NCBI RefSeq assembly: GCF_040702995.1
Contig: NZ_CP159992.1
Span: 568,501-632,500, forward strand
Source of the DNA: Paenibacillus sp. AN1007
Lineage (GTDB): Bacteria > Bacillota > Bacilli > Paenibacillales > Paenibacillaceae
Direction of reading: 5' to 3'
Length of the DNA stretch: 64,000 bases
Shown here: one piece after another, positions 16,062-24,737 of the stretch
How positions within the stretch are numbered: the first letter of the stretch is position 1
How the letters are laid out: each line of letters opens with the position of its first letter
The notes under the pieces: model-generated
Database searches by the model: none
The model's input: only the letters and a program-made list of their open reading frames with translations
Told to the model about the DNA's origin: nothing
Program-made: the position numbers and the translations under genes

Positions 16062-17546
16062 GTGAAACAACAAACATCAGTACCACAGGAGACAGAGGAA
16101 TTTTCAATCAAAACGATTATTCTGCCCCTGCTGTCGATTATCGTCGGCATGATTATGGTTATTCTGGACAGCACGGTAGTTAACGTAGCGATTCCAAATC
16201 TTGTACAGTATTTTGAAACAGATCTAAAAACCATTCAATGGACGGTTACAGGGTATACGCTGGCCTTGTCCGCAGTAATTCCATTGGCAGGATGGCTGAC
16301 CGATCGTTTCGGAGCAAAAAGAGTATTTCTGTTCACTATTGCCATGTTTACTCTTGGCTCTGTATTATGCTCAATCGCTCAATCACCGGAGCAGTTGATT
16401 TTATTTCGTGTCATTCAGGGGCTCGGCGGAGGCATGGTAGCCCCAATCGGGATGGCTATGGTTTTCCGTTTGGCTCCACCGGAGCGCAGAGGTTCCATTA
16501 TGGGGATGCTCGGTATTCCGATGCTGCTCGCTCCCGCGCTTGGTCCGGTATTATCCGGCTGGTTTATTGAGTCGGTCAGCTGGCACTGGATTTTCCTGAT
16601 TAATCTGCCGATCGGTATCGCAGCATTTATTTTGTGCATCCGGTTCCTGCCAGACACAGACCGCGGACGTACACCTGCACTGGATCTGCTGGGCATGATC
16701 CTTGCCCCTATTGCCTTCTCCATGCTGGCTTACGGTGTGAGTGAAGGCGGCACAAGCTGGACATCTGCGACAACACTGACGGGCGTTATTGTAGGGGGAG
16801 CAGCGCTTATTCTGTTTATCATCGTAGAACTTCGTCAGCAAAATCCGCTGCTGGAGCTGCGGGTATTTACCTCCTCCGATTTTTCCAGAGGTATTGTTCT
16901 GGCGTGGGTATCCCAAGTGGCTTTGTTCGGCGCGATGATTCTGATCCCTCTGTACTTGCAGCAGATCAAAGGATATACAGCACTGGAGACAGGACTTATC
17001 CTGCTGCCTCAAGCACTTGCTTCCGGGGTTGCGATGCCGCTGGGTGGTCGCTTGTTTGACAAAATTGGAGCAAGACCGCTGGCCTTTGTAGGTCTGGGAA
17101 TCATTTCAGGGGCCTTGTTTATTCTGTCTTCCATTACGGCAGTGACGGGGCTTGGCCTTATTATTACGGCGCTGCTTATGATGGGGTTTGGTATGGGCTT
17201 GTCCATGATGCCGCTAAACACGCATGTGCTTAATGCGGCACCTCGCAAACTCGTTGCACGTGTGACACCGCTAACTGCGGCAGCACAGCAGGTTGTTGTT
17301 TCGTTCGCGGTTGCTGGCCTCACCGGATTTCTGACCTCGCGTGTGACCAGCAGCACGACGGGTACGGAGAAAGCAGACATTGTACACGGGCTGGTGAGTG
17401 GATTCAATGATACGTTTTTCCTCGCCGCGTGTATTGCTTTGTTCGGTTGTCTGCTTAGTCTGATTCTGCGTAGACCGAAGCGTATGCCTGAAAAGGAATT
17501 GCAGACAGGCGATAGTCCTGACCCGGCAATGATGATGGGGCATTAA
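16062..17546 (+). CDS. MFS drug exporter, DHA2 family (EmrB/QacA type, 14 TM)
   Basis: A 494-residue proton-driven exporter of the cytoplasmic membrane. Landmarks are LDSTVVNVAIPNL in TM1, motif A GWLTDRFGAKRVF after TM2, LFRVIQGLGGG in TM4 and the antiporter motif C GIPMLLAPALGPVLSGWF in TM5. Central TM pairs and a last TM near residue 460 give 14 segments. GTG 16062 is the only sensible start, with GGAAAAGAGAG upstream. A strong promoter and three-fold operator precede it, so expression is probably induced by a substrate. Substrates cannot be predicted. Confidence 0.9.
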   Translation: MKQQTSVPQETEEFSIKTIILPLLSIIVGMIMVILDSTVVNVAIPNLVQYFETDLKTIQWTVTGYTLALSAVIPLAGWLTDRFGAKRVFLFTIAMFTLGSVLCSIAQSPEQLILFRVIQGLGGGMVAPIGMAMVFRLAPPERRGSIMGMLGIPMLLAPALGPVLSGWFIESVSWHWIFLINLPIGIAAFILCIRFLPDTDRGRTPALDLLGMILAPIAFSMLAYGVSEGGTSWTSATTLTGVIVGGAALILFIIVELRQQNPLLELRVFTSSDFSRGIVLAWVSQVALFGAMILIPLYLQQIKGYTALETGLILLPQALASGVAMPLGGRLFDKIGARPLAFVGLGIISGALFILSSITAVTGLGLIITALLMMGFGMGLSMMPLNTHVLNAAPRKLVARVTPLTAAAQQVVVSFAVAGLTGFLTSRVTSSTTGTEKADIVHGLVSGFNDTFFLAACIALFGCLLSLILRRPKRMPEKELQTGDSPDPAMMMGH

Positions 17547-17578
17547 TAGATAGCAGCAGCCTAGATACAGCAAATAAA

Positions 17579-17616
17579 GGGCAGTTCGGAAGCGTATGCT
17601 TTCTGGACTGCCTTTT
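17579..17616. terminator. Terminator of the MFS gene
   Basis: GGCAGTTCGGAAGCG and its partner GCTTTCTGGACTGCC form a 15-bp stem with two non-canonical pairs around a TAT loop, followed by TTTTG. Confidence 0.8.
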
Positions 17617-17718
17617 GCCTACCCATTCTTTCCGGGGAAAACAGCTGCTCTCCACGTTATTCTGTCTTCTGTCATCGAAATGTCCATGTAAATTTTCCTC
17701 AGTTCGAGTCATTCACCA

Positions 17719-18792
17719 TCAATGAAAAATCCTCAAAGCGGTCATCATTTCTCTGAAAGAAGCTGCGTATCGATCAGGTGAAAAGGACAGATTCAGATGC
17801 TGTCTTCCTTGAATACGAATATACTCCCGCAGCTTTTTGTTGTTCATTAAATCCATGGCTTCGGTTACCGCAGTTTGAACATTGCCAATGGGATAGAACT
17901 TTCCGGTTTTATTATGTGTAATGAATGAACGTACGCCATCCGAATCTGTACTGAGTACGGGACAGCCGCAGCTGATGGCTTCGGCTACAGCATAACCGAA
18001 ACCTTCCAGTAAAGAAGTCGACAGCATGATCCCCCCGGACTCGGCGACCATAGAATAAAATGTTGGCATTTGCGAGTGAGGAACATTTACAAAGATGCCG
18101 ATGCGATCTTGTAATCCATACTCGGTCAGTATATGCCGGAACATGACCTCATCTTCCGGATTAGCGAGGGTAGGGTCGTGGAAGAGCCACAGTCTGGCTT
18201 TCGGTTTCTTCTGGATAACTTTCCTGGCGATCTCAAGGTATTCCCGCCAGTTTTTGTTATGCTCCAGACGTCCCACCCATGCGAGCACAGGATAAGGCGG
18301 AGTGTCAACGGCGAGTGGAGCAAAGGTATCTGTATCCAGCATGTTCGGAATGACAAAACGATGAAGCCATGGACAAATATGAATGAACATATCCAGCAGA
18401 TGATCGGTTGGCGGCAGTACAGCCGCATCACAGTGGGCTTGAAGGTAAGGAACCGCCATCTGTATAGTTTCCAGTGCCTGTTCACGCGTACCAAGACCCT
18501 GTGCTTCAAAAATAATTCGTCCTTTGTAACCCAGGCCTCTCAAACGACCAGGCATGGCAATATCGGAAGTGGTAATAATGGCATCATAGTGCTGACTGTG
18601 AATCAGGTGATGAATATCCTGATCACTGGAGGCGGTAAAAATACGTGTATCCGTGTTGTTTTGTAAACCTGAGCCTGTATTCAGATACAATAAATGAGCT
18701 TCGATGCCATGACGCTTCAGAACAGCAGTCCGCAGCCGGTTCAGGGTATCTACACCACCGCTGGGAACATAAAACGTAAATAAAACTTTCAC
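17719..18792 (-). CDS. GT4-family glycosyltransferase
   Basis: A 357-residue GT-B enzyme. It begins MKVLFTFYVPSGGVDTLNRL, has the donor-side motif LAWVGRLEHNKNWREYLEIA, the EX7E motif EGFGYAVAE followed by AISCGCPVLSTDSDG, and a C-terminal helix. GTG 18792 has AGAGGG six bases upstream; an in-frame GTG at 18801 would touch that site and is less likely. It is monocistronic and faces the Gld-type operon across 240 bases. Such enzymes act on teichoic acids, capsule or glycolipids; no substrate can be named. Confidence 0.8.
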   Translation of the reverse strand: MKVLFTFYVPSGGVDTLNRLRTAVLKRHGIEAHLLYLNTGSGLQNNTDTRIFTASSDQDIHHLIHSQHYDAIITTSDIAMPGRLRGLGYKGRIIFEAQGLGTREQALETIQMAVPYLQAHCDAAVLPPTDHLLDMFIHICPWLHRFVIPNMLDTDTFAPLAVDTPPYPVLAWVGRLEHNKNWREYLEIARKVIQKKPKARLWLFHDPTLANPEDEVMFRHILTEYGLQDRIGIFVNVPHSQMPTFYSMVAESGGIMLSTSLLEGFGYAVAEAISCGCPVLSTDSDGVRSFITHNKTGKFYPIGNVQTAVTEAMDLMNNKKLREYIRIQGRQHLNLSFSPDRYAASFREMMTALRIFH

Positions 18793-18973
18793 ACGATTCA
18801 CCCTCTGACTTTTGGTCAGGAGCTCATTCTCCTGTGTTTTATGTTACGTATAACCCGAGGCTGTGGTGTGGGTGCAATATCAAATGTTCACAATTTGGAC
18901 AAAAAAAATTAAGCTATATTTTAAGTGATATTAAGCTGAGGCTAGGATACACACTGTATCATACAAAGAACTT

Positions 18974-19012
18974 CCCGTGTTGTGTTATTCATCATACTGC
19001 ACGGGTATTTTT
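18974..19012 (+). terminator. Terminator-like hairpin in the leader of the Gld-type operon
   Basis: CCCGTG (18974-18979) pairs with CACGGG (19000-19005) and is followed by TATTTTT, only about 20 bases before the first start codon of the operon. A second ACGGG at 19014 could compete for the same left arm. Placement suggests attenuation rather than the end of another gene, since none ends here on this strand. Confidence 0.4.
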
Positions 19013-19032
19013 AACGGGAAAGGATGAAGGAC

Positions 19033-20211
19033 GTGCTCGAAGTGAGACAGGTCAGCAAAGTGTACGAAGACCAGCGCGGTGTGCACCAATTGGACTTTAC
19101 CATGGAGCGAGGCGAGATCGTCGGGTTTTTGGGGCCCAACGGTGCTGGCAAAACAACAACGATGCGCATGATTACAGGTTATCTGCATCCCACTGCTGGC
19201 TCGGTTCTGGTCGATGGCTTATCCGTGCATGATCAGGGGCGGAGCGTTCGTTCCAAAATCGGGTATCTACCGGAAACACCGCCGCTTTATCCGGATATGA
19301 CGGTACAGTCGTATCTCAAATTTGTAGCGAATCTGCGCGATGTCCCGGTACGAGAAGTTAAACTCCGAATCAGTGAGATGATCAGCAGGCTGGGATTGCA
19401 GGGCAGGGAAAAACAATTGGTACGCGGGTTATCCAAAGGGTACAAGCAGCGGTTGGGGTTAGCAGGAGCGATTATACATAAGCCCGATCTGCTGGTTCTG
19501 GATGAACCGACGTCAGGACTTGATCCGAACCAGATTATCGAAATTCGGGATTTGATTCGGGAACTGGGTGAAAATCATACGGTGCTGCTCAGCACGCATA
19601 TTCTGCCTGAGGTAAGTGCACTTTGTAATCGCATGTTGATTATTAATCAGGGAAAGCTGGTGTTGGACGGTTCTCCGCAGGATCTGGGAACTGCGACGGG
19701 AGATCGTTTCAAGGTCTCTCTTGAAGTGAAAGCCTCGGAGCAGCAGCTGCTGCAGGTATTGGCACCTTGGGAGAAGGCGAAAACTGAAATCATATCATCT
19801 TCCTCTTTATCTTCGTCTTTATCTTCGTCTTCCTCGGATTTGGAGACCAGTGAATCAGATGCGCTGGAAAATGGCACTTCCAATGCGCCTTCCATGGTAC
19901 GAGTCAAGCTTACCGGGCATTCATCGGAAGATTTTAGGGAAGAGCTGTTTTATCTATTGTCGGGTGCTGGTCTGCCTATTCTGGAGATGAAACGCGAGAA
20001 CCTCAGTCTGGAACAGATTTTCCTGAAGTTGACGACATCGGAGTCTGTACAAACGGAGGAAGCAGCGGCTGTGCCTGAAGATCACTTGAAGACAGCACTT
20101 GATTCAAGCCTTGAAGCCGCGAAAAACAACGATGAACCTGCTGCAGAGTCAGAGGCCTTATCGGATCGGCAGCAAGCTTCAAATTCCGGTTCAGGGGAGG
20201 GAAGCAGATGA
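19033..20211 (+). CDS. ABC exporter ATPase, GldA-like, with Ser-rich insertion and acidic tail
   Basis: The ATPase of an ABC-2 type exporter resembling GldA of the gliding-motility transporter. It has Walker A GPNGAGKTT, the Q-loop segment GYLPETPPLYPDMTV, the unusual signature LSKGYKQRLGLAGA, Walker B LLVLDEPTSGLDPNQ and the H-loop LLSTHILPE. GTG 19033 is favoured because AAAGGA sits eight bases before it; ATG 19024 overlaps that site. After the ATPase core it carries a run SSSSLSSSLSSSSS near residue 257 and a disordered acidic tail of about 70 residues. Both are absent from ordinary members. It is coupled by ATGA to the permease gene. Confidence 0.88.
   Translation: MLEVRQVSKVYEDQRGVHQLDFTMERGEIVGFLGPNGAGKTTTMRMITGYLHPTAGSVLVDGLSVHDQGRSVRSKIGYLPETPPLYPDMTVQSYLKFVANLRDVPVREVKLRISEMISRLGLQGREKQLVRGLSKGYKQRLGLAGAIIHKPDLLVLDEPTSGLDPNQIIEIRDLIRELGENHTVLLSTHILPEVSALCNRMLIINQGKLVLDGSPQDLGTATGDRFKVSLEVKASEQQLLQVLAPWEKAKTEIISSSSLSSSLSSSSSDLETSESDALENGTSNAPSMVRVKLTGHSSEDFREELFYLLSGAGLPILEMKRENLSLEQIFLKLTTSESVQTEEAAAVPEDHLKTALDSSLEAAKNNDEPAAESEALSDRQQASNSGSGEGSR
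19797..19838. repeat. In-frame serine-codon repeat
   Basis: A 12-base unit, TTATCTTCGTCT, occurs twice in tandem within a longer TCT/TCG/TCC tract that encodes the poly-Ser segment of the ATPase. Such tracts change length by slippage without leaving the frame. Confidence 0.6.
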
Positions 20212-20924
20212 GACGAATGATGGCGATCTGTAACAAAGAGCTGCAGGCCTATTTCCTGTCGCCAACCTCTTATTTTGCTTTTGCTGTGTATGTATTGATG
20301 ACCAGTCTGCTGTTCTATTCAAGCTTTGTATATTACCAGCCAAGCATTGTGGACTATCGCCTCGTATTAGGAGATACATTGTCCATGCTGCTTTTTGTGG
20401 TGCCATTGTTGACGATGCGTCTTGTCGCAGAAGAATTCAGACAGGGAACGGATGAGCTGCTGCTTACTTCGCCGACACGCGTGACCGAGATAGTTTTTGG
20501 AAAATATTTAGCTTCACTCGCCATACTGCTCGTGCTCATTTTGTGCAGTCTGGTGTATCCATTCATCATGTCGTTCTATGGGAAACTGGATCTGACGTCT
20601 GTCTGGTTATCTGCGCTCGGTTTGTTCTTCCTAGGGGGCAGCATGATGGCAATCGGGTTGTTTGCCTCCACATTATCCCAGCATCAGATGGTATCCGCGG
20701 TAGCGGGTTTTATTATGCTTCTCATTTTGTGGATGCTTAATTCATTTACAGGTAATACGGGGTCCGCTCTGCAGCAGTGGCTTGATCCGTTTGCACTGAC
20801 GAAACACTTTGACAGCTTTACGAAAGGTGTACTCAGCGGACCGGATGTTCTGTACTACGTCACGCTTACGGGTGTGTTTCTACTGTTAAGCATTCAAATT
20901 GTAGAACGGAAGCGGTGGAGGTGA
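20208..20924 (+). CDS. ABC-2 type exporter permease, GldF-like
   Basis: 238 residues with six hydrophobic segments. It opens with a short cytoplasmic helix (RRMMAICNKELQAYFLSPTS), then come TMs near residues 18, 60, 100, 135, 170 and 215. The motif EEFRQGTDELLLTSPTRVTEIVFGKYLA between TM2 and TM3 is the conserved coupling region of GldF/NosY-like permeases. It starts in an ATGA overlap with the ATPase gene; GGGGAGGG is the ribosome site. It should form the membrane channel with the ATPase and the GldG-like protein. Confidence 0.85.
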   Translation: MRRMMAICNKELQAYFLSPTSYFAFAVYVLMTSLLFYSSFVYYQPSIVDYRLVLGDTLSMLLFVVPLLTMRLVAEEFRQGTDELLLTSPTRVTEIVFGKYLASLAILLVLILCSLVYPFIMSFYGKLDLTSVWLSALGLFFLGGSMMAIGLFASTLSQHQMVSAVAGFIMLLILWMLNSFTGNTGSALQQWLDPFALTKHFDSFTKGVLSGPDVLYYVTLTGVFLLLSIQIVERKRWR

Positions 20925-20928
20925 GAAG

Positions 20929-22323
20929 ATGAAAAAGTGGTTAAGTCATACCAACAGTACCGTATTGTCTGTCGCGGTGATTGGCATCTTTATTTTGCTG
21001 ACCCTGTTTCTGAATTCACTTGGTGGTTTCCAGCTCGATCTGACCTCCAATAAGCAGTACACGTTATCAGACCAGTCCTTGACAGCAATTAAAAATATAA
21101 AAGATGATGTTAATATTCTTGTATTAACGGTTGAAAATGCAAATAATACCGTCCTGAATCGTGAAGTGTCAGATATGGTTCAGGAATATACCAAACGCAG
21201 CAGCAAGCTCAAAATGAAAAAGTACAACTTGACGCAAGAACCTGCGCTTGCCTCTAAATACGGGATTACAGGCAGTTCGATTGTATTGGAACAGGGAGAC
21301 CGGCATAAAGTCATCGACACGGCCAGCCTGTTCACGGCGAACGGGGATGGGAATGATGGATCTTATCAGTTTACAGGTGAAGAGAAATTGACACAGGCAC
21401 TGATGAACCTGTCTTCTACAGAAACAAAAAAAATGGTGTTCCTCACTGGACACGAAGAGCTGAGTCTGAGTCAGATGGGCATGCTGCGATCTTCGCTGGA
21501 ACAGAATAATATCTCCACCGAAGAGCTGCAGCTGAACCAGGCTGGCAAGGTTCCTGAAGATGCCGATGTGCTTGCGATTATTGGGCCACAACGGGATCTG
21601 AGCGATGCAGAGCTTAAGGCGGTGCGAGCTTACATGAGCAGCGGAGGTAAGCTGTTAATATCCCTCGGTTTTGCAGAAAATATGAAATCCAGCTGGAAAA
21701 ATATCGATGCATTGATCGCAGACTATGGCGTGGTGGATGAGCATGCTGTTATGGTGGATAACAAACAAGCCAGCACCATGGGACCGCTGTGGGTTGTTCC
21801 AGAGTATGGCAGTCATGCGATCACAGACAAGCTTGCTCAAAGCAAGCTGTATCCAATGCTCTCCTTGTCGATTGCCCTGACAAGCAAAGAGCAGGATAAA
21901 TATAAGTTATCCCCGCTCATGCATTCCTCCAATGATAGTTACGGAGAGACGGATATTAACGGTCTGCTGCAGAATGAAACGAACAATGACAAGGATGCAG
22001 ACATCCAAGGCCCTGTTGATCTTGGCTATGCTGCAGATACGAAGGATGGCAAACCGAAAGCAGTCATTCTGGGATCGTCCATTTTCATGCAGGATTCGGA
22101 AATTGCGAGTGGCGGCAATCGGGACTTTATTCTGAATACAGTCAATTATTTGAGTGAAAAAGAAGACGGTTTGACCATACGCCCGCGCATACAGGCAGGT
22201 TATGAAATCGCCTATCTGAATGGTCAGCAGGCCAGAACGATATTTTTCACGGCCATTGTGGCATTCCCGCTTGTCTTTGTGATTATCGGGGTCATCTTAT
22301 GGTGGAGGCGCAGACGTGTATGA
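20929..22323 (+). CDS. GldG-like ABC transporter auxiliary protein
   Basis: 464 residues with a TM at 12-32 (TVLSVAVIGIFILLTLFLNS) and another near the C-terminus (TIFFTAIVAFPLVFVIIG) before a basic WWRRRRV end. The large domain between them lies outside the membrane. It has DLTSNKQYTLSDQSLTAIK and KKMVFLTGHEELSLSQMG, both hallmarks of the GldG/ABC_transp_aux family. ATG 20929 follows GGAGGTG. The cargo of this non-gliding version in Firmicutes is unknown. Confidence 0.85.
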   Translation: MKKWLSHTNSTVLSVAVIGIFILLTLFLNSLGGFQLDLTSNKQYTLSDQSLTAIKNIKDDVNILVLTVENANNTVLNREVSDMVQEYTKRSSKLKMKKYNLTQEPALASKYGITGSSIVLEQGDRHKVIDTASLFTANGDGNDGSYQFTGEEKLTQALMNLSSTETKKMVFLTGHEELSLSQMGMLRSSLEQNNISTEELQLNQAGKVPEDADVLAIIGPQRDLSDAELKAVRAYMSSGGKLLISLGFAENMKSSWKNIDALIADYGVVDEHAVMVDNKQASTMGPLWVVPEYGSHAITDKLAQSKLYPMLSLSIALTSKEQDKYKLSPLMHSSNDSYGETDINGLLQNETNNDKDADIQGPVDLGYAADTKDGKPKAVILGSSIFMQDSEIASGGNRDFILNTVNYLSEKEDGLTIRPRIQAGYEIAYLNGQQARTIFFTAIVAFPLVFVIIGVILWWRRRRV

Positions 22324-23369
22324 AAAAATTAATACCAACGATTGTGGTCGTTGTTATCTTGATCGCAGGCTGGGTGTATGCCGCCAATCAGAATTATTTT
22401 CGGGAAGAAGAGGCGCTAAAGACCAAGCTCCTCGATATTTCATCAGCGGATATTCAGGCGATCACACTGCATGAGGGTGCTGGAGGCAAGTCGGAAGCAG
22501 ATGCTGTGTCGACGGTCGAATTAAAGGATGGTGCATGGCATATGTCTACGCCGAAGGACTATCCGTTGAATCAATATAGCGTAGGGAGCTGGCTCGATGC
22601 GCTGAGCAGTGCCGATCAGGAAATGGTAGTTGAAGAGTCGCCAAAGAATGTGGAGAAATACGGCTTAGGCAGTACGGCCACACGTCTGGATATGCAGTTG
22701 AAGACCGGGCGGAAAATCAAACTTGCCATCGGCAGCCAGCTTCCTGCAGGTGATGCACATTATGTACAGGTTGATTCAGGAGCGGTGGTTGCTGTAAATA
22801 ATGAAGCTGTGACCAATATTGCTCTCACACGTCACGGATTGCTGGATACCACCCCGTTCAATATGGATGAGTCCGCTATTCACACTCTTGAATGGGAAGG
22901 TGAAGCAGCGAGCTGGATGCTGAGGGCTTCATCAGAAGGAGATACCGCATCCGAACACGCATGGACGTTAAATGGCAAGTCGATTAAGGCAGAAGATGCA
23001 ATCTCACTTATTGATAAAATCAAAAACCTCACAACTGCCGAAGACGTTCGCAAAGCGTCCGATTTAAAAGGCGCTATCCCTCGTTCCACACTGTCTGTTG
23101 AACAGCAGGTAAACGGGCAGGAGACGACCACGGTGTATCGACTGCTGATCATTCCATCGGAGCCGGATACCATCTGGGTGATCACCCCGGATGGAGGGTG
23201 GGCTTACGCGATGGACGCAGCCAGTCTGAAAGAAACAGAAAAGTTTGCGGAAACGCTCAAAACTTCCACTGCATCTGCAAAGTCTCCAGAATCCGCGAAA
23301 TCCGGAGCGCCTGACCAAACAGCCAAACCTGATAAAGCTTCAACGTCCCAGACATCTTCCAAGAGCTAA
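22320..23369 (+). CDS. DUF4340 protein of the Gld-type operon
   Basis: 349 residues with an N-terminal membrane anchor (LIPTIVVVVILIAGWVYAA) and an extracytoplasmic domain with repeated beta segments (VELKDGAWHMSTPKDYPLN, AIHTLEWEGEAASWML). DUF4340 proteins typically accompany GldG-like genes. ATG 22320 overlaps the GldG-like stop by four bases; an in-frame ATG at 22299 overlaps the ribosome site and is rejected. The last 35 residues are Ser/Ala/Lys-rich and probably disordered. Confidence 0.8.
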   Translation: MKKLIPTIVVVVILIAGWVYAANQNYFREEEALKTKLLDISSADIQAITLHEGAGGKSEADAVSTVELKDGAWHMSTPKDYPLNQYSVGSWLDALSSADQEMVVEESPKNVEKYGLGSTATRLDMQLKTGRKIKLAIGSQLPAGDAHYVQVDSGAVVAVNNEAVTNIALTRHGLLDTTPFNMDESAIHTLEWEGEAASWMLRASSEGDTASEHAWTLNGKSIKAEDAISLIDKIKNLTTAEDVRKASDLKGAIPRSTLSVEQQVNGQETTTVYRLLIIPSEPDTIWVITPDGGWAYAMDAASLKETEKFAETLKTSTASAKSPESAKSGAPDQTAKPDKASTSQTSSKS

Positions 23370-23379
23370 GAAAGTAGAA

Positions 23380-23415
<36 letters not shown>

Positions 23416-23420
23416 CAAGA

Positions 23421-23459
23421 ACAGCAGTGCTGCTATAAATGCAGTACTGCTGTTTTTTT
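23421..23459 (+). terminator. Terminator of the Gld-type operon
   Basis: ACAGCAGTGCTGC and GCAGTACTGCTGT pair over 13 positions (one G-T) around TATAAAT and are followed by seven T. Confidence 0.9.
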
Positions 23460-23540
23460 GGCCCGGTAAAGAGCGTTGATTCGAATTCCATAAATCGTAA
23501 AAGCTGGCCATTTGGTAAGTCAAAGTGCCATATCCTTTCA

Positions 23541-23570
23541 GCATATCGATTACAGCAGACGCGCATCCTA
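23541..23570 (+). promoter_or_regulatory. Possible sigma-G-type promoter of the YhcN-like gene
   Basis: GCATA (23541-23545), 18 bases, then CATCCTA (23564-23570) resemble forespore sigma-G elements. This fits the expected forespore expression of YhcN/YlaJ lipoproteins. Based on eye matching only. Confidence 0.4.
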
Positions 23571-23612
23571 TCTATGTGAACCAAACCAAACACATTGGAG
23601 GATGAACATTAC

Positions 23613-24629
23613 ATGCCAACAGTCAAAAAGGCAACAGCGATTACGTTATCATTATCTACTGCAATTTTTGTAATGGCCGGCTTGACGGGTTGTGGAAATC
23701 GCGACAATAACATGCATACGCAAAGTGTTCGTGAACAGGCACATGGCATCAATCGATACGGCGTTGAAACCAATGGCATGGACGGCATTCGTGCAAGAAG
23801 TTACCGGATGCACAATGTCACAGACCTGAGATCCAGTGATGAACTGGCAAAACGCATTACTGAAATGAAGGAAGTCGAGTCCGCTCACGTCATGTTAACG
23901 GACCGTAATGCCTATGTTGCTGTGCGTCTGGCTAATGGACATGCGGGTAAGCTGGGCAGTAAATCAGCAGGACAACCGAGCAGCCGTCTAAATGGCACCA
24001 TGCGTAATTATGCCAGTGATACAATGCGTGGTGGCTTGATGAATGAGGATATGGGCGGGATGCGCGTTCATGGAGGATCGGGCACGAATTCCCCATACAG
24101 TACAAGCGGAATCGCTCCGGGGCTTAATACGGGTACAGCAACCGACCGCAGCCATATGGGCAATGACCGCGGCCTTTACGGCACGATGGGCACGGGAACA
24201 ATCGGTATGATGCGCGGCTTGACGGATAGCGGCAAAGCCCGTCCGATGAACGAAACTCAGTATGGCACAAGAAGTGAACGCCCGCGTATGATGGACAGTT
24301 CAGATGATAATACACCTGAAGAGATCAAAGGCAAAATCTCAGCTAAAATCAAGCAGTTTGCGCCAAATGTGGAGAACGTATATGTGTCGGCTAACCCGGA
24401 TTTCGTAGGTCAGGTTGAGAACTATGCAGCGGATCTGCGCAGCGGCAAACCGGTCAGCGGCATGATCGATTCATTCCAGTCGATGGTAGAGCGCATTTTC
24501 CCGACGAACGCTGGCGATACCCATCACCGGGACGGTATCCTGGGTGATGGCGTCATGAATCGCAACCACGATGGTTTAATGAATCGCAACCATAATGATG
24601 GCGGCATGATGAAACGTATGACTCGGTAA
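23613..24629 (+). CDS. YhcN/YlaJ-family sporulation lipoprotein with long Gly/Met-rich insert
   Basis: A 338-residue predicted lipoprotein; the lipobox is LTGC at about residue 27. The family domain is split: RSSDELAKRITEMKEVESAHVMLT and YVAVRLANG come first, then about 100 residues rich in Gly, Met, Ser and Arg (MRGGLMNEDMGGMRVHGGSG), then KGKISAKIKQFAPNVENVYVSANPDF. The C-terminus ends in NRNHDGLMNRNHNDGGMM, a short repeat. Members in Bacillus are 190-210 residues, so the insert is the oddity. ATG 23613 is ten bases after GGAGGA; a TTG at 23595 overlaps that site. It likely sits in the spore membrane or cortex. Confidence 0.8.
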   Translation: MPTVKKATAITLSLSTAIFVMAGLTGCGNRDNNMHTQSVREQAHGINRYGVETNGMDGIRARSYRMHNVTDLRSSDELAKRITEMKEVESAHVMLTDRNAYVAVRLANGHAGKLGSKSAGQPSSRLNGTMRNYASDTMRGGLMNEDMGGMRVHGGSGTNSPYSTSGIAPGLNTGTATDRSHMGNDRGLYGTMGTGTIGMMRGLTDSGKARPMNETQYGTRSERPRMMDSSDDNTPEEIKGKISAKIKQFAPNVENVYVSANPDFVGQVENYAADLRSGKPVSGMIDSFQSMVERIFPTNAGDTHHRDGILGDGVMNRNHDGLMNRNHNDGGMMKRMTR

Positions 24630-24737
24630 AACAGTGAAATGAACAAGTGTGCCTTTTGCGGAGGGTTGTCCCCAATGCAAGGGCATATTTGTTTTCTACA
24701 AAGTACATTACTTGGTCAAAATAAACTAAATATCTAT

